Assembly (NCBI GenBank): GCA_028687435.1
Contig: JAQUAF010000051.1
Coordinates: 1-40,163, forward strand
Length of the DNA: 40,163 nucleotides
Reading direction: 5' to 3'
DNA from: Verrucomicrobiia bacterium
GTDB lineage: Bacteria; Verrucomicrobiota; Verrucomicrobiia; JABWAM01
In this document: piece by piece, positions 15,694 through 23,798 of the stretch
Numbering within the stretch: the first letter of the stretch is position 1
How the letters are laid out: every line of letters begins with the position of its first letter
Notes under the pieces: model-generated
Database searches by the model: none
Told to the model about the DNA's origin: nothing
What the model saw: the letters and a program-made list of their open reading frames with translations, nothing else
Program-made: the position numbers and the translations under genes

Positions 15694-17202
15694 TCACTCC
15701 GCAAGCAGGCTTTTGCTCTGAATTTGCGCGCAGACTTTGCGGAAGTGATGACCGTAGATGGAGAGGGTCACGGCGAGGGGAAGCAGCCTCGGCCGCCGCG
15801 CCAGGGTCCATGCAAGGAGACCCCAATATTGAAACCGCTCCTGTCCGCAGATGCCCAGGTGAAAAACAGTCCGCCCGAAAGCCATGCATTGATCCCAACC
15901 GAGCGGCGGGTCAAACTTTGGCATCCGGTAGTGGCGCAGAAAAGTTTTTATCCGCCGGTAGTAATTTCGCGGTGAATAAAGGTGGCGCATGATTTTATGG
16001 TAGCCTTGGCGCAGGGATTCGCCGTTCATGCGCGGGATGATGTTGGTGGTGCCATCGGAATTGTCGCCGGTGGTTTGTCCCACCAGACGGCCTTCCCTTT
16101 GCATTCGATCGTGAAGACGGGTGCCGGGAGGCGCCTGCAGCACGCCCACCATGGCGGTGACAATGCCGCTGTTCTGAATGAAATCGATCTGCCGCTGAAA
16201 GATGGAGGGTGTATCCTGGTCAAATCCGACGATAAATCCGGCCTGCACCTGCAAACCGGTTTGTTGGATCCGCCTGACGTCGCGGAGCAGGTTTCGGCCC
16301 AGGTTCTGTTTTTTTCCGCATCCGCCAAGGCTGCCGTCGTCAGGCGTCTCAATCCCGATGAAAACCGAGTTGAATCCCGCGTCAACCATCAGCCGCATCA
16401 GTTCTTCGTCGTCAGCCAGGTTGATGGAAACCTCGGTTTGGAAACAGGTGGCTTGATGTCCCTTCTGCCATTCGATCAGCGCGGGGAGGAGTTCGTTTTT
16501 CAACAAGGCTTTATTGCCGATGAAATTGTCGTCCACAAAAAAAACGGGACCAAAGGCCGATCCCCGCCACCCGGCGGCATAAAAGCCATCCAGTTCGGCA
16601 ATGACCTGTTGCGCGGACTTTGCTCTTGGACGATGCCCAAAGAGAGCGGTCACATTGCAAAATTCGCATTGGAATGGGCAGCCGCGGGAATACTGGAGGC
16701 ATATCGAAGCGTAACGGCGCAGATCGGCCAGATGCCAGAGAGGAACCGGTGTTTGGCGAATGTCCGCGAATCCAGTGGTGGAATAAACAGGCTTGGCGCA
16801 GCCGCGCTCCAGATCGGACAGAAAGGGGGGCAGGGTCAGTTCCGCCTCATTCAAGACCAAATGATCCACTGTCGGAAAAAGAGCCGGTTCGTTGGTGAAC
16901 AGCGGTCCGCCCGCCACGACTCTGACTCCCGCCTCATGGCAACGGGCAATCAGTTCGCTTGCGGATTGCTCCTGCACAATCATGCCGCTGATCAGGGCGC
17001 AATCAGCCCATTTCAAGTCGGCTGGGGTCAGCGTCTGCACATTCACATCCACCAGCCGTTTGTTCCAATCCCCCGGCAGCATGGCTGCCACAGTCAACAA
17101 TCCGAGGGGGGGGAAGGCCGCTTTTTTACGGACAAATTTAAGGGCGTGGTTGAAGCTCCAGAAAGTGTCCGGAAATTTCGGGTAGAGCAGCAGGATGTTC
17201 AT
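15694..17202 (-). CDS. B12-binding-type radical SAM protein (DUF4070)
   Basis: A 502-residue protein. Residues 1-135 form a cobalamin-binding-like Rossmann domain (MNILLLYPKFPDTFWSF; GMIVQEQ; VVAGGPLF). Residues 160-370 form the radical SAM barrel with the cluster motif CPFQCEFC (C175, C179, C182). The C-terminus resembles DUF4070, seen in HpnP-like and related enzymes of lipid and methylation chemistry. The reaction here is unknown: a methyltransferase or another S-adenosylmethionine radical enzyme are options. It precedes uppP on the same strand with a gap of 111 bp. ATG 17202 follows GAGGATAAC. Confidence 0.85.
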   Translation of the reverse strand: MNILLLYPKFPDTFWSFNHALKFVRKKAAFPPLGLLTVAAMLPGDWNKRLVDVNVQTLTPADLKWADCALISGMIVQEQSASELIARCHEAGVRVVAGGPLFTNEPALFPTVDHLVLNEAELTLPPFLSDLERGCAKPVYSTTGFADIRQTPVPLWHLADLRRYASICLQYSRGCPFQCEFCNVTALFGHRPRAKSAQQVIAELDGFYAAGWRGSAFGPVFFVDDNFIGNKALLKNELLPALIEWQKGHQATCFQTEVSINLADDEELMRLMVDAGFNSVFIGIETPDDGSLGGCGKKQNLGRNLLRDVRRIQQTGLQVQAGFIVGFDQDTPSIFQRQIDFIQNSGIVTAMVGVLQAPPGTRLHDRMQREGRLVGQTTGDNSDGTTNIIPRMNGESLRQGYHKIMRHLYSPRNYYRRIKTFLRHYRMPKFDPPLGWDQCMAFGRTVFHLGICGQERFQYWGLLAWTLARRPRLLPLAVTLSIYGHHFRKVCAQIQSKSLLAE

Positions 17203-17257
17203 GGTGTTATCCTCCAGACTCCAAAGCCCTGTTTTGTTTCAATCGCCCATCCGCGGC

Positions 17258-17470
17258 TCATCGCAGCCGGTAAACGATCCGCGCTTTGTCGGCATCGTAA
17301 GGTGACATCTCGAGCCTGACCTTGTCGCCCGCCACCAAACGGATGAAGCGTTTGCGCATCTTGCCGGAAATATGGGCCAGCACCTCATGTTTGTTGGGCA
17401 GTTGGACCCGAAACATGGTTCCGGGCAGCACTGTGGTTATCTTTCCCTCAATGTCAATCACTGATTCCAT
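17258..17470 (-). CDS. infA: Translation initiation factor IF-1
   Basis: A 70-residue S1-fold protein that occupies the ribosomal A site during initiation. The sequence [20 protein letters not shown], then [24 protein letters not shown] and a final [15 protein letters not shown] is close to the bacterial IF-1 consensus. The start is ATG 17470 (MESVID), preceded by AGAGAG; a longer open frame upstream is not needed. It stands 55 bp from the radical SAM gene on the same strand. Confidence 0.93.
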   Translation of the reverse strand: MESVIDIEGKITTVLPGTMFRVQLPNKHEVLAHISGKMRKRFIRLVAGDKVRLEMSPYDADKARIVYRLR

Positions 17471-17583
17471 GCTAATCTCTCTTTCTTCTGCCGGGGTTGC
17501 AATACAAATTTCAACGCCAAGGGCAGCCATGGCGGCGAACGGCATCGGGAATTTCCGATGAAAGGAATTTTCTCGAAATCCGC

Positions 17584-17862
17584 TTAGTAGCGGCCGGCGC
17601 TTTGTCCGCCGGACCGGGGAGGGCGGGCTTCATTTACTGTCAAATTCCGTCCGTCCACGTTTTTGCCGTTCATGGCCTGAATGGCCTTGGCGGCGATTTC
17701 CTCGTTTTCCATGGTTACAAAAGCAAAACCACGGGAGTTGCCGGTGATTTTGTCGGTGATCAGTTGTGCGCCAGTCACGTTTCCATGTTCGCTGAAGAGC
17801 TGTTTGAGGTTTTCTTCCGTGGTTTGGAACGACAGATTCCCCACATATAATTTTGTATTCAT
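17584..17862 (-). CDS. RNA-binding protein with one RRM domain
   Basis: A 92-residue protein with a single RNA recognition motif: RNP2 is LYVGNL (5-10) and RNP1 is RGFAFVTM (44-51). A short basic Gly/Arg/Pro-rich tail ([14 protein letters not shown]) follows. This is the Rbp/Rbp-like small RRM family found in cyanobacteria and many PVC bacteria, often cold-induced. It probably binds single-stranded RNA in the cytoplasm. The gene sits 113 bp upstream of infA on the same strand, so the two could be co-transcribed. Target RNAs are unknown. Confidence 0.92.
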   Translation of the reverse strand: MNTKLYVGNLSFQTTEENLKQLFSEHGNVTGAQLITDKITGNSRGFAFVTMENEEIAAKAIQAMNGKNVDGRNLTVNEARPPRSGGQSAGRY

Positions 17863-18108
17863 GATGATCCCAATGGTTGACCGATATTTCTTTTAAGTCC
17901 GTTCCCGCCCATCGGGTTTCAAATCATCCGTGAAAACAAACTCACCTGACGATCTACCAGTCTTGAAAAAGACAATAAATCCAACTGGGGCGACAATATG
18001 CGCGGTTGTTCGGAATTGCAACCCTTAATCCGCGACACCCTTAATCCAGGGCATGCCTGCGCAGTTCTTGTTGTTGTGGAAAAGGGCGTTTTGAGGTAAT
18101 GGATGGAA

Positions 18109-18237
18109 ATGAGAATTTCTGTCCTTTTTTTGTTTTCTTTGGCGGGGATGTTGATGTTGGGCGGTTGCGCTTCCGAGCCTTTTCACAGTCCCTGGATCCT
18201 CCAAAATGAGGATAACGGAAAACGCCCGCCCTTGTGA
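18109..18237 (+). CDS. Tiny lipoprotein upstream of folP
   Basis: A 42-residue protein with a clear lipoprotein signal: MRISVLFLFSLAGMLMLGGC, lipobox LGGC (Cys20), then a 22-residue mature peptide (ASEPFHSPWILQNEDNGKRP and on). GAGGT lies 12 nt before ATG 18109. It ends 46 bp before folP on the same strand. The mature part is short, acidic and basic mixed, with an SPW motif. Function is unknown. The gap 17863-18108 before it holds no gene. Confidence 0.6.
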   Translation: MRISVLFLFSLAGMLMLGGCASEPFHSPWILQNEDNGKRPPL

Positions 18238-18283
18238 GTGCGGGAATCCGGCTGCAAGCGTTGAATAAAAAACCTGTTAAAAA

Positions 18284-19114
18284 ATGAGGTTTGTCTTCAA
18301 GGATGGGGAATTTGATCTTTCCGCCGGGCGGAGGGTGATTTTCGGCATCCTGAATGTGACGCCGGATTCTTTTTCGGATGGCGGACGGCATTCCGGTCTG
18401 GCTGCGGCGGTGGAGCATGCCCTGTCGATGGAAAGGGACGGGGCGGATGTGATTGATGTTGGCGGCGAATCGACCCGTCCGGGTGCGGCCATGGTTTCGG
18501 AGGAGGAGGAAATCCGGCGGGTGGCGCCGGTGATTGAGGAATTGAAAAGGCGGTTGCGGATTCCCATTTCGGTGGATACATCCAAGACTGCGGTGGCAGA
18601 GGAGGCTTTTCGCGCCGGGGCGGTGATCCTCAACGACATCAGCGGGTTGAAAGGCGATCCCGCCATGGCCGGGCTGGCGGCGGAGGCGGGGGTGGGGGTG
18701 ATTTTGATGCACCGCAGAGGCGTTTCGGCGGACATGCAAAAGCTCTGTCATTACGATGATGTGGTGGAGGATGTTTGCCGCGAGCTTGGGGAAAGCCTGA
18801 AGCTGGCGGAGGCTGGCGGCCTGTCGCAGGAGCGTCTGGCGGTGGATCCGGGGATTGGATTTGCCAAGAATCGGGAGCAAAATCTGGTTTTATTGCGCCG
18901 GATCGGGGAGTTCGGAAGATTTCAACTTCCGGTGATGATCGGGGTGTCCCGCAAATCCTTTTTGGACGGTGAAGTTCAGGAGAGGGCCGCGGGAACCCTT
19001 GCCGTGGAACTTTGGTGTCATGAAAAGGGGGTTCAGTTGGTCCGCACCCATGAACCGGGTCCGTTGCGCCGCGCACTGGCTGCGTGGGATTTGGTCTGCC
19101 GTTGGCAACCGTGA
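18284..19114 (+). CDS. folP: Dihydropteroate synthase
   Basis: A 276-residue TIM-barrel enzyme of folate synthesis that joins dihydropterin pyrophosphate and p-aminobenzoate; it is the sulfonamide target. Motifs in order are NVTPDSFSDGG (24-34), DVGGESTRPG (58-67), SVDTSK (96-101), NDISG (117-121), DPGIGFAKN (188-196) and SRKSF (222-226). The end reads VRTHEPG where most members have a VHDV-like stretch, a small departure. There is no strong ribosome binding site before ATG 18284, which fits coupling to the tiny lipoprotein gene upstream. Confidence 0.95.
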   Translation: MRFVFKDGEFDLSAGRRVIFGILNVTPDSFSDGGRHSGLAAAVEHALSMERDGADVIDVGGESTRPGAAMVSEEEEIRRVAPVIEELKRRLRIPISVDTSKTAVAEEAFRAGAVILNDISGLKGDPAMAGLAAEAGVGVILMHRRGVSADMQKLCHYDDVVEDVCRELGESLKLAEAGGLSQERLAVDPGIGFAKNREQNLVLLRRIGEFGRFQLPVMIGVSRKSFLDGEVQERAAGTLAVELWCHEKGVQLVRTHEPGPLRRALAAWDLVCRWQP

Positions 19115-19483
19115 CTGGGGGGATCCGCGACGACTGGGGACTTTGGGCGGGGTCGCGCCTTTCGCGCTGCTTTGACAAGCTTGGCATTTATCATCCTGAC
19201 GATATGTCGGCAATTATTTTGGGCGCTTTCTGGTGCAAGCTTCATGGCCAGCCACTGCGCATGGTCAATGCAAATCGTGGCAACCAAGCGACGCAGGTTG
19301 TGATGGGTGATGCGCGGCATGCGGGATCGGGCGACGCTGATGGACGTGATTTTCAGCGATTTCCCAAATCTCTTTACCTCGGTTGGGGGCTTTGGCATAG
19401 TGGGGGTGAAATCCGGGTTTGCCTGCCATGGCCGGAAAAGGCCGGCTGCGGCGAATTTGGAAAAGCCATTTTCATTCTGGCTC
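19115..19483. other. Gap between folP and the tRNA
   Basis: About 370 bp without a convincing gene. Open frames on both strands (plus from 19084, minus 19033-19398) have no recognisable domain. The plus frame runs into the tRNA and the minus frame into folP, so neither is likely real. I see no clear promoter or hairpin here; the tRNA promoter should lie at the right end. Confidence 0.45.
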
Positions 19484-19559
19484 GGGCCCTTAGCTCAGCG
19501 GTCAGAGCAGGGGACTCATAATCCCTTGGTCGAAGGTTCAAATCCTTCAGGGCCCACCA
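19484..19559 (+). tRNA. tRNA with CAT anticodon, probably tRNA-Ile2 (lysidine)
   Basis: A complete 76-nt cloverleaf with encoded CCA: acceptor GGGCCCT/AGGGCCC, D-arm GCTC/GAGC, anticodon stem GGGGA/TCCCT around CTCATAA, T-arm GAAGG/CCTTC. The body (CCCTTAGCTCAG, then GACTCATAATC and CTTGGTCG) follows the bacterial tRNA-Ile2 pattern more closely than elongator or initiator tRNA-Met. If so, TilS must convert C34 to lysidine so that it reads AUA. A simple anticodon-based annotation would call it Met. Confidence 0.85.
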
Positions 19560-19577
19560 GCCTTCGCCCGGGCTCTT

Positions 19578-19604
19578 CATAAACCCTTTCTGGGCCGGTT
19601 TATG
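19578..19604 (+). terminator. Hairpin downstream of the tRNA
   Basis: CATAAACC (19578-19585) pairs perfectly with GGTTTATG (19597-19604) over an 11-nt loop, 19 nt after the tRNA CCA. There is no T-run, so termination is inferred only from its place. Between the tRNA and this stem lies GCCTTCGCCC, the start of the tRNA-linked repeat family. Confidence 0.35.
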
Positions 19605-19643
19605 GGCTTGTCACACAGTGGCAAAAGTGATTCCTTTTGGGAT

Positions 19644-20666
19644 ATGAAAAAACTGCGTTTTGCTTTCATGGGATTCCGGCATGGGCATATTCTGGGTGTT
19701 TACAACCAGTTGAAGGATCGCGGGGATGTTGAAACGGTTGCGGCTTGCGAAGAGGATGCGGCCGCCCGCAAAAGCCTTTTGGATGGAAAAAATGTTGTGA
19801 TTACGCATGAGTCCTATCGCTCCATGCTGGACGCCGTGCCGTGCGACGTGGTGGCGGTGGGGGATTATTACGGCAAACGGGGGGCCATTTTGATTGAGGC
19901 ATTGAAACGCGGCAAGCATGTGATCAGCGACAAGCCCATTTGCACCTCGCTGAAAGAGTTGGATGAGATCGAAAGGCTTGCGCGGGAAAAAAATCTGTCG
20001 GTGGGTTGTCAGTTTGATTTAAGGGATAGCGGCATTTTTCAGGAGATGCGAAGGTTGATTCTTGGAGGCGAGATCGGCGGAGTCCATGCCATTTCATTCA
20101 ATGGAGAACATCCCCTGAATTGGGGAACCCGCCCGGCCTGGTATTTTGAAAAGGGCAAGCATGGCGGCACCTTGAATGACATTGCCGTTCATGCCATCGA
20201 TGTGATCCCATGGCTGACCGGTCTCCGGTTCAAAACCGTGAATGCCGCCCGCAACTGGCATGTCCGTCCGGCGGAGGCGCCGCATTTCAATGATTGCGCG
20301 CAAGTGATGCTGACCATGGATAATGGGTGCGGGGTGCTCGGGGATGTTTCCTATCTTGCGCCGGACAGCCAGGGTTTTTCCATGCCCCAATACTGGCAGA
20401 CGCGTTTCTGGGGCGAGAAAGGATTGATCGAAGGCAATCTTGTGGCCAAGGAAATCACCCTTTATTCAAAATCCGCAAAGGAGCCGAAGGTCTTCAAGCC
20501 CGGCAATGGTTCTCCCGGCGGTTATCTGGATTCATTCATCCAGGAGATTGGAGGGAAAAAGGAGGGGTTGAGCCCGTCCTCCGCCGATGTGTTTGCGGCC
20601 AGTCGTGTGGCATTGCAGATTCAGGAGGCTGCGGACAAAGGGCTGTCCAATACGACGGTGGGGTGA
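19644..20666 (+). CDS. Gfo/Idh/MocA-family oxidoreductase
   Basis: A 340-residue NAD(P)-dependent dehydrogenase of sugar or inositol type. The N-terminal Rossmann start is FAFMGFRHGHILGVYNQL. The DKPICTSLKEL stretch carries the family's conserved (E/D)KP Lys, and GGTLNDIAVHAIDVIPWLTG carries the Asp and His of the active site. The start at ATG 19644 follows GGGAT and avoids an unlikely N-terminal extension. The substrate cannot be told. It is followed 80 bp later by a glycosyltransferase gene, which suggests glycan-related work. Confidence 0.88.
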   Translation: MKKLRFAFMGFRHGHILGVYNQLKDRGDVETVAACEEDAAARKSLLDGKNVVITHESYRSMLDAVPCDVVAVGDYYGKRGAILIEALKRGKHVISDKPICTSLKELDEIERLAREKNLSVGCQFDLRDSGIFQEMRRLILGGEIGGVHAISFNGEHPLNWGTRPAWYFEKGKHGGTLNDIAVHAIDVIPWLTGLRFKTVNAARNWHVRPAEAPHFNDCAQVMLTMDNGCGVLGDVSYLAPDSQGFSMPQYWQTRFWGEKGLIEGNLVAKEITLYSKSAKEPKVFKPGNGSPGGYLDSFIQEIGGKKEGLSPSSADVFAASRVALQIQEAADKGLSNTTVG

Positions 20667-20746
20667 GACATGGGATTTGGCATGAGGGAGAGGAAGAGGG
20701 GGCGGAAAAATCACATGGGTGGATTCCGCGCCGTTGGGATGTGAAG

Positions 20747-21895
20747 ATGAAAAAATTACTCACCTACAGCATTGCCATGCCGTTGAATCGCGGGGGGATG
20801 TCAACCATTGCCTGGCAGGCATGCCGGGCGTTGCATGCGGCGGGTGGATTGAAGGCTGTTTTTGCGCCCGAGACTGGCGCTGCGGGGGAACTGGCCGCGG
20901 TGGCCCGGTCGTTGCCGTGGCCGGGGAGAAAGGGATTGAGGGCGATGAACCGGTTGGGGTGTTTTGGCTGGCATGACGCGCTTTTTGACGCATGGGTGGC
21001 ATCCAGGATGTCTCCGGGCGACTGGTTTTTCGGCTGGCTGGACCAGTCGCTGGCGTGCATCCGGAAAAGTCATGCGGGCGGAGGCCGGGCCGGGGTGGAT
21101 CGGGGGTCGGTGGAACCTCGGCTGCAGGATCGCTGGCTGAGGGAGGAATACGCCAAATATGGTTTGAATATGGATCCCACCCCGGAGTTATGCCTCAAAA
21201 GGATGGTGGCGGAGGCGGATGAGGCGGATTGGATCATGGCGCCTTCCACTTTTGTGGCGGATTCCTATGCGGAGGCGGGGTATGACCGGGCCAGGATAAG
21301 GGTCAATCCGTTGGGGGTGGAGGCGGCGTCCGTGAACCAGGAGAGGGATGCGCGAGAGGAACGGGACGGGGTGCGGTTTGTTTTTTTGGGACAGCTTTCG
21401 TTGCAAAAGGGGATGCCGGCCTTGTTGAAGGCATGGAGACGGGCGGGAGGGGACGGCAAAAACGCGGAATTGATCCTGGGAGGGGTGATTCCCGAAAAGG
21501 AGCAGGGGGTGATCGAACCGATGCTGCGGGAGGCGCGAAAAGTGCGTTGGGAGGGGCATTGCCAGGATGTCTTCCGGTTGTTGCGGTCGTGCGACGTATT
21601 GATCCTTCCTTCGGTGCAGGATGGTTTTGGGCTGGTGGTGCTGGAGGCCATGGCGGCGGGGGCGCCGGTGATCGTGTCGGATCGTGTGGGCGCCCGGGAT
21701 TGCGTGAAGGAAGGGGTGAACGGTTTTGTTTTTCCATGGCAGGATGCCGGGGCGCTGGAGGAGCGGATGCGTTGGTTCATGACAGGCGAGGGGCGCGCCC
21801 GGAACATGAGGCAAGCCGCGCTTGCAACCGCGCGTGAAAATTCATGGGAAGCCTATGGCAGGCGTTTCGTGGAATTCGTGGACGGCTGGCGGTGA
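20747..21895 (+). CDS. Glycosyltransferase family 4-like
   Basis: A 382-residue GT-B enzyme. The N-terminal domain begins KLLTYSIAMPLNRGGMSTIAW, a usual donor-acceptor site start with a GG loop. The C-terminal domain has FVFLGQLSLQKGMPALLKAW and the nucleotide-sugar binding signature DGFGLVVLEAMAAG, where Asp replaces the first Glu of the ExFGxxxxE motif, as in some members. It transfers a sugar from an activated donor to an unknown acceptor in the cytoplasm. ATG 20747 is chosen because the longer frame upstream lies over the oxidoreductase gene. Confidence 0.85.
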   Translation: MKKLLTYSIAMPLNRGGMSTIAWQACRALHAAGGLKAVFAPETGAAGELAAVARSLPWPGRKGLRAMNRLGCFGWHDALFDAWVASRMSPGDWFFGWLDQSLACIRKSHAGGGRAGVDRGSVEPRLQDRWLREEYAKYGLNMDPTPELCLKRMVAEADEADWIMAPSTFVADSYAEAGYDRARIRVNPLGVEAASVNQERDAREERDGVRFVFLGQLSLQKGMPALLKAWRRAGGDGKNAELILGGVIPEKEQGVIEPMLREARKVRWEGHCQDVFRLLRSCDVLILPSVQDGFGLVVLEAMAAGAPVIVSDRVGARDCVKEGVNGFVFPWQDAGALEERMRWFMTGEGRARNMRQAALATARENSWEAYGRRFVEFVDGWR

Positions 21896-21903
21896 GTGGC
21901 GGA

Positions 21904-23196
21904 CTATTCCTTCGCGCCCGAGTCCTTGAGGATTTTTTCGATGCCGGGGGAGCCGTTGGCGCGGGCCAGGGCGAGCATGCTTTTGCCGGAACCGGACTTG
22001 GCGTTGACATCGGCGCCGCGTTTGATGAGTTCCCCGACCAGATCGACGTTGTTTGCGGCGATGGCCAGGGCAAGGAGCGAATCGCCTCCCTGGTTGCGGT
22101 AGTTGATGTCGGTGGAGTTTCCCATCATTTGCAGCACAAAATCCTTGTTATAATTGCGGATGGCGTACATCAGGCTGGTCATGCCGTCGTCGTTGGCGAT
22201 TCCCGGATCGGCGCCGGCATTCAGGAGTATTCTTGCGGAGGCAAGGTGTCCATGCTGGGTGGCGCGCATGAGGGGGGTCCAACCGTACATTTCCTGCGAG
22301 TTGAGGTCTGTTCCCTTGGCGATGAGGGTTTTCACAACGGAGGAGTACCCCTCTTGTGAGGCAAAGAGGAGGGGGGTCCGGCCATGAACATCCTTGATGC
22401 TGGGATCGGCCCTGTTGTTGAGCAAAAGCTGGACGATGGCCAACTGGCCGTGCTGGCTGGCCACGTGGAGAGCGGTGAGTCCCTGGGTGGATCGATTATT
22501 GGGATCGGCTCCCCTGGCGAGGAGGATTTCGGCGCATTTGGCGTGTCCGCGGCGCGCTGTGTACATCAGGGCGGTTTGTCCCTTGCCGTCCTTGGCGTTG
22601 GAATTGGCGCCTTTGTCGATCAGAAGTTGCATGATGCCGACATTTCCGGTCCATGAGGCGGCGATCAGGGCGGTTTGTCCGTTGATATCTTTGATGTTGG
22701 GGTCGGCGCCCTTGGAAAGAAGCATCTCAATGCTTTTCTGCGCCCCCGAGGCTGTGGCGTACATGATGGCGGTGGCGCCATTTTTGTCGGTCTTGTTGAC
22801 GTCGGGCCTTTCGTTCAGCAACAGGGGAAGAAGTTCGGTGTTGCCGCAATAGGAGGCCCACATGAGGGGGGTGAGTTCCTCCTTGGTTGCGTGGTGGACG
22901 TTGGCGCCTTTGGAGAGCAGCAACTGGGTTGCTTCGTTGCGTCCGCCAATGCCTGCCCACATCAGGGCGGTCATTTGACGATGATCCTCGGCGTCAACGG
23001 GCATGTTTTTGTAGAGGTGTTTTTCGATTTGCGCGGTCTGCCCCAGATAGGCGGCGACATGGAGGGCGGAAATGCCCACAAATGAATAACGGGAAGTGAG
23101 ACCGCATGAAACCACGACGCAAAGGACGGCTGCCAGAACGGAAATGCGTCCGGTTTCGGATTTTATGCGGGAGAACGGCATGGTTGTTTTTATCAT
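21904..23196 (-). CDS. Ankyrin-repeat lipoprotein
   Basis: A 430-residue protein. The N-terminus (about residues 18-31, ISVLAAVLCVVVSC) is a lipoprotein signal ending in VVSC. The remaining 400 residues are about eleven ankyrin repeats with the usual pattern (G-TPLMWAS, G--ELLPLLL, GADPN), for example GQTALMYTARRGHAKCAEIL and GWTPLMRATQHGHLASARIL. It is a secreted, membrane-anchored protein-binding scaffold. Its 3' end is 8 bp from that of the convergent glycosyltransferase. The partner cannot be told. Long ankyrin lipoproteins are common in host-associated and particle-attached PVC bacteria. Confidence 0.9.
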   Translation of the reverse strand: MIKTTMPFSRIKSETGRISVLAAVLCVVVSCGLTSRYSFVGISALHVAAYLGQTAQIEKHLYKNMPVDAEDHRQMTALMWAGIGGRNEATQLLLSKGANVHHATKEELTPLMWASYCGNTELLPLLLNERPDVNKTDKNGATAIMYATASGAQKSIEMLLSKGADPNIKDINGQTALIAASWTGNVGIMQLLIDKGANSNAKDGKGQTALMYTARRGHAKCAEILLARGADPNNRSTQGLTALHVASQHGQLAIVQLLLNNRADPSIKDVHGRTPLLFASQEGYSSVVKTLIAKGTDLNSQEMYGWTPLMRATQHGHLASARILLNAGADPGIANDDGMTSLMYAIRNYNKDFVLQMMGNSTDINYRNQGGDSLLALAIAANNVDLVGELIKRGADVNAKSGSGKSMLALARANGSPGIEKILKDSGAKE

Positions 23197-23268
23197 GAGC
23201 GATCTGTTTTGTCAGCATTGGAGCGTGCTGTTTTGGAGGGGAGCGGTTATGAGTGTGGTGTGCTCAAG

Positions 23269-23541
23269 GAGGCTCTTGCAAAACTACGATGCGCGGCGTT
23301 GCAGCGGGTATGGATTGGCTGGCAAGGCGTGGAGTCTGGTCAATCCCCCCATCGGGCTTGGCCAGACGACACAACGCCGCCAGCAATCCATAGACGCGCA
23401 ACCCCTTGGGCGACAATCACTTTGGTCAACTCCGGCGTTGACTCGGACATCAAAGCCCGCTGGGGGATTCTCAGCCCTCGGCGCCTTGGATTTGGCCAAA
23501 GTGATTTATCGTGCCGCATATCGTAGTTTTGCAAGAGCCTC
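23269..23541. mobile_element. 273-bp MITE-like element
   Basis: The ends are near-perfect inverted repeats of 22 bp (GAGGCTCTTGCAAAACTACG at the left, mirrored at 23520-23541). Inside are two further inverted pairs: TATGGATTGGCTGG (23309) with CCAGCAATCCATA (23380), and ATCACTTTGG (23416) with CCAAAGTGAT (23496). Candidate 4-bp target repeats CAAG flank it (23265-23268 and 23542-23545). No transposase is encoded. A deleted relative is the hairpin at 29975-30019. Confidence 0.75.
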
Positions 23542-23798
23542 CAAGGAAAAACGGGATTTCAAGAAATGGCATGCCCTCCAGCGCCGCCGGCTGGGTGGAC
23601 GGGGTGTCTGGCTTGCAGGACGGGAGCCGGGGCGGATGGCATCGGAAAGATGGATGACGGCGGATTTCTTTCGCGAAATGAGAGAAGATGGAAACGCCGC
23701 TTTTTGTGTGAAAAGCGTTTACACTGCGGACAGGGAATGCCCTGAGGGTTACAATCCGATTTTCGACGGGATGCCGGCGGTCCCGGAAGTTTTAATCC
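23542..23798. other. Non-coding stretch after GH57 gene
   Basis: No gene supported. A weak hairpin, CGCTTTT (23698-23704) with AAAAGCG (23711-23717), is the only possible terminator for the leftward GH57 gene. The rest, up to the MITE-like element, shows nothing else. Upstream of the ankyrin gene (23197-23268) I see no strong promoter. Confidence 0.35.

Noticed and set aside
19084..19521. 145-residue frame between folP and the tRNA
   Set aside because: Starts inside folP and ends inside the tRNA; no domain and no start site.
20327..20746. N-terminal extension of the glycosyltransferase frame
   Set aside because: Overlaps the oxidoreductase in another frame and does not resemble protein.
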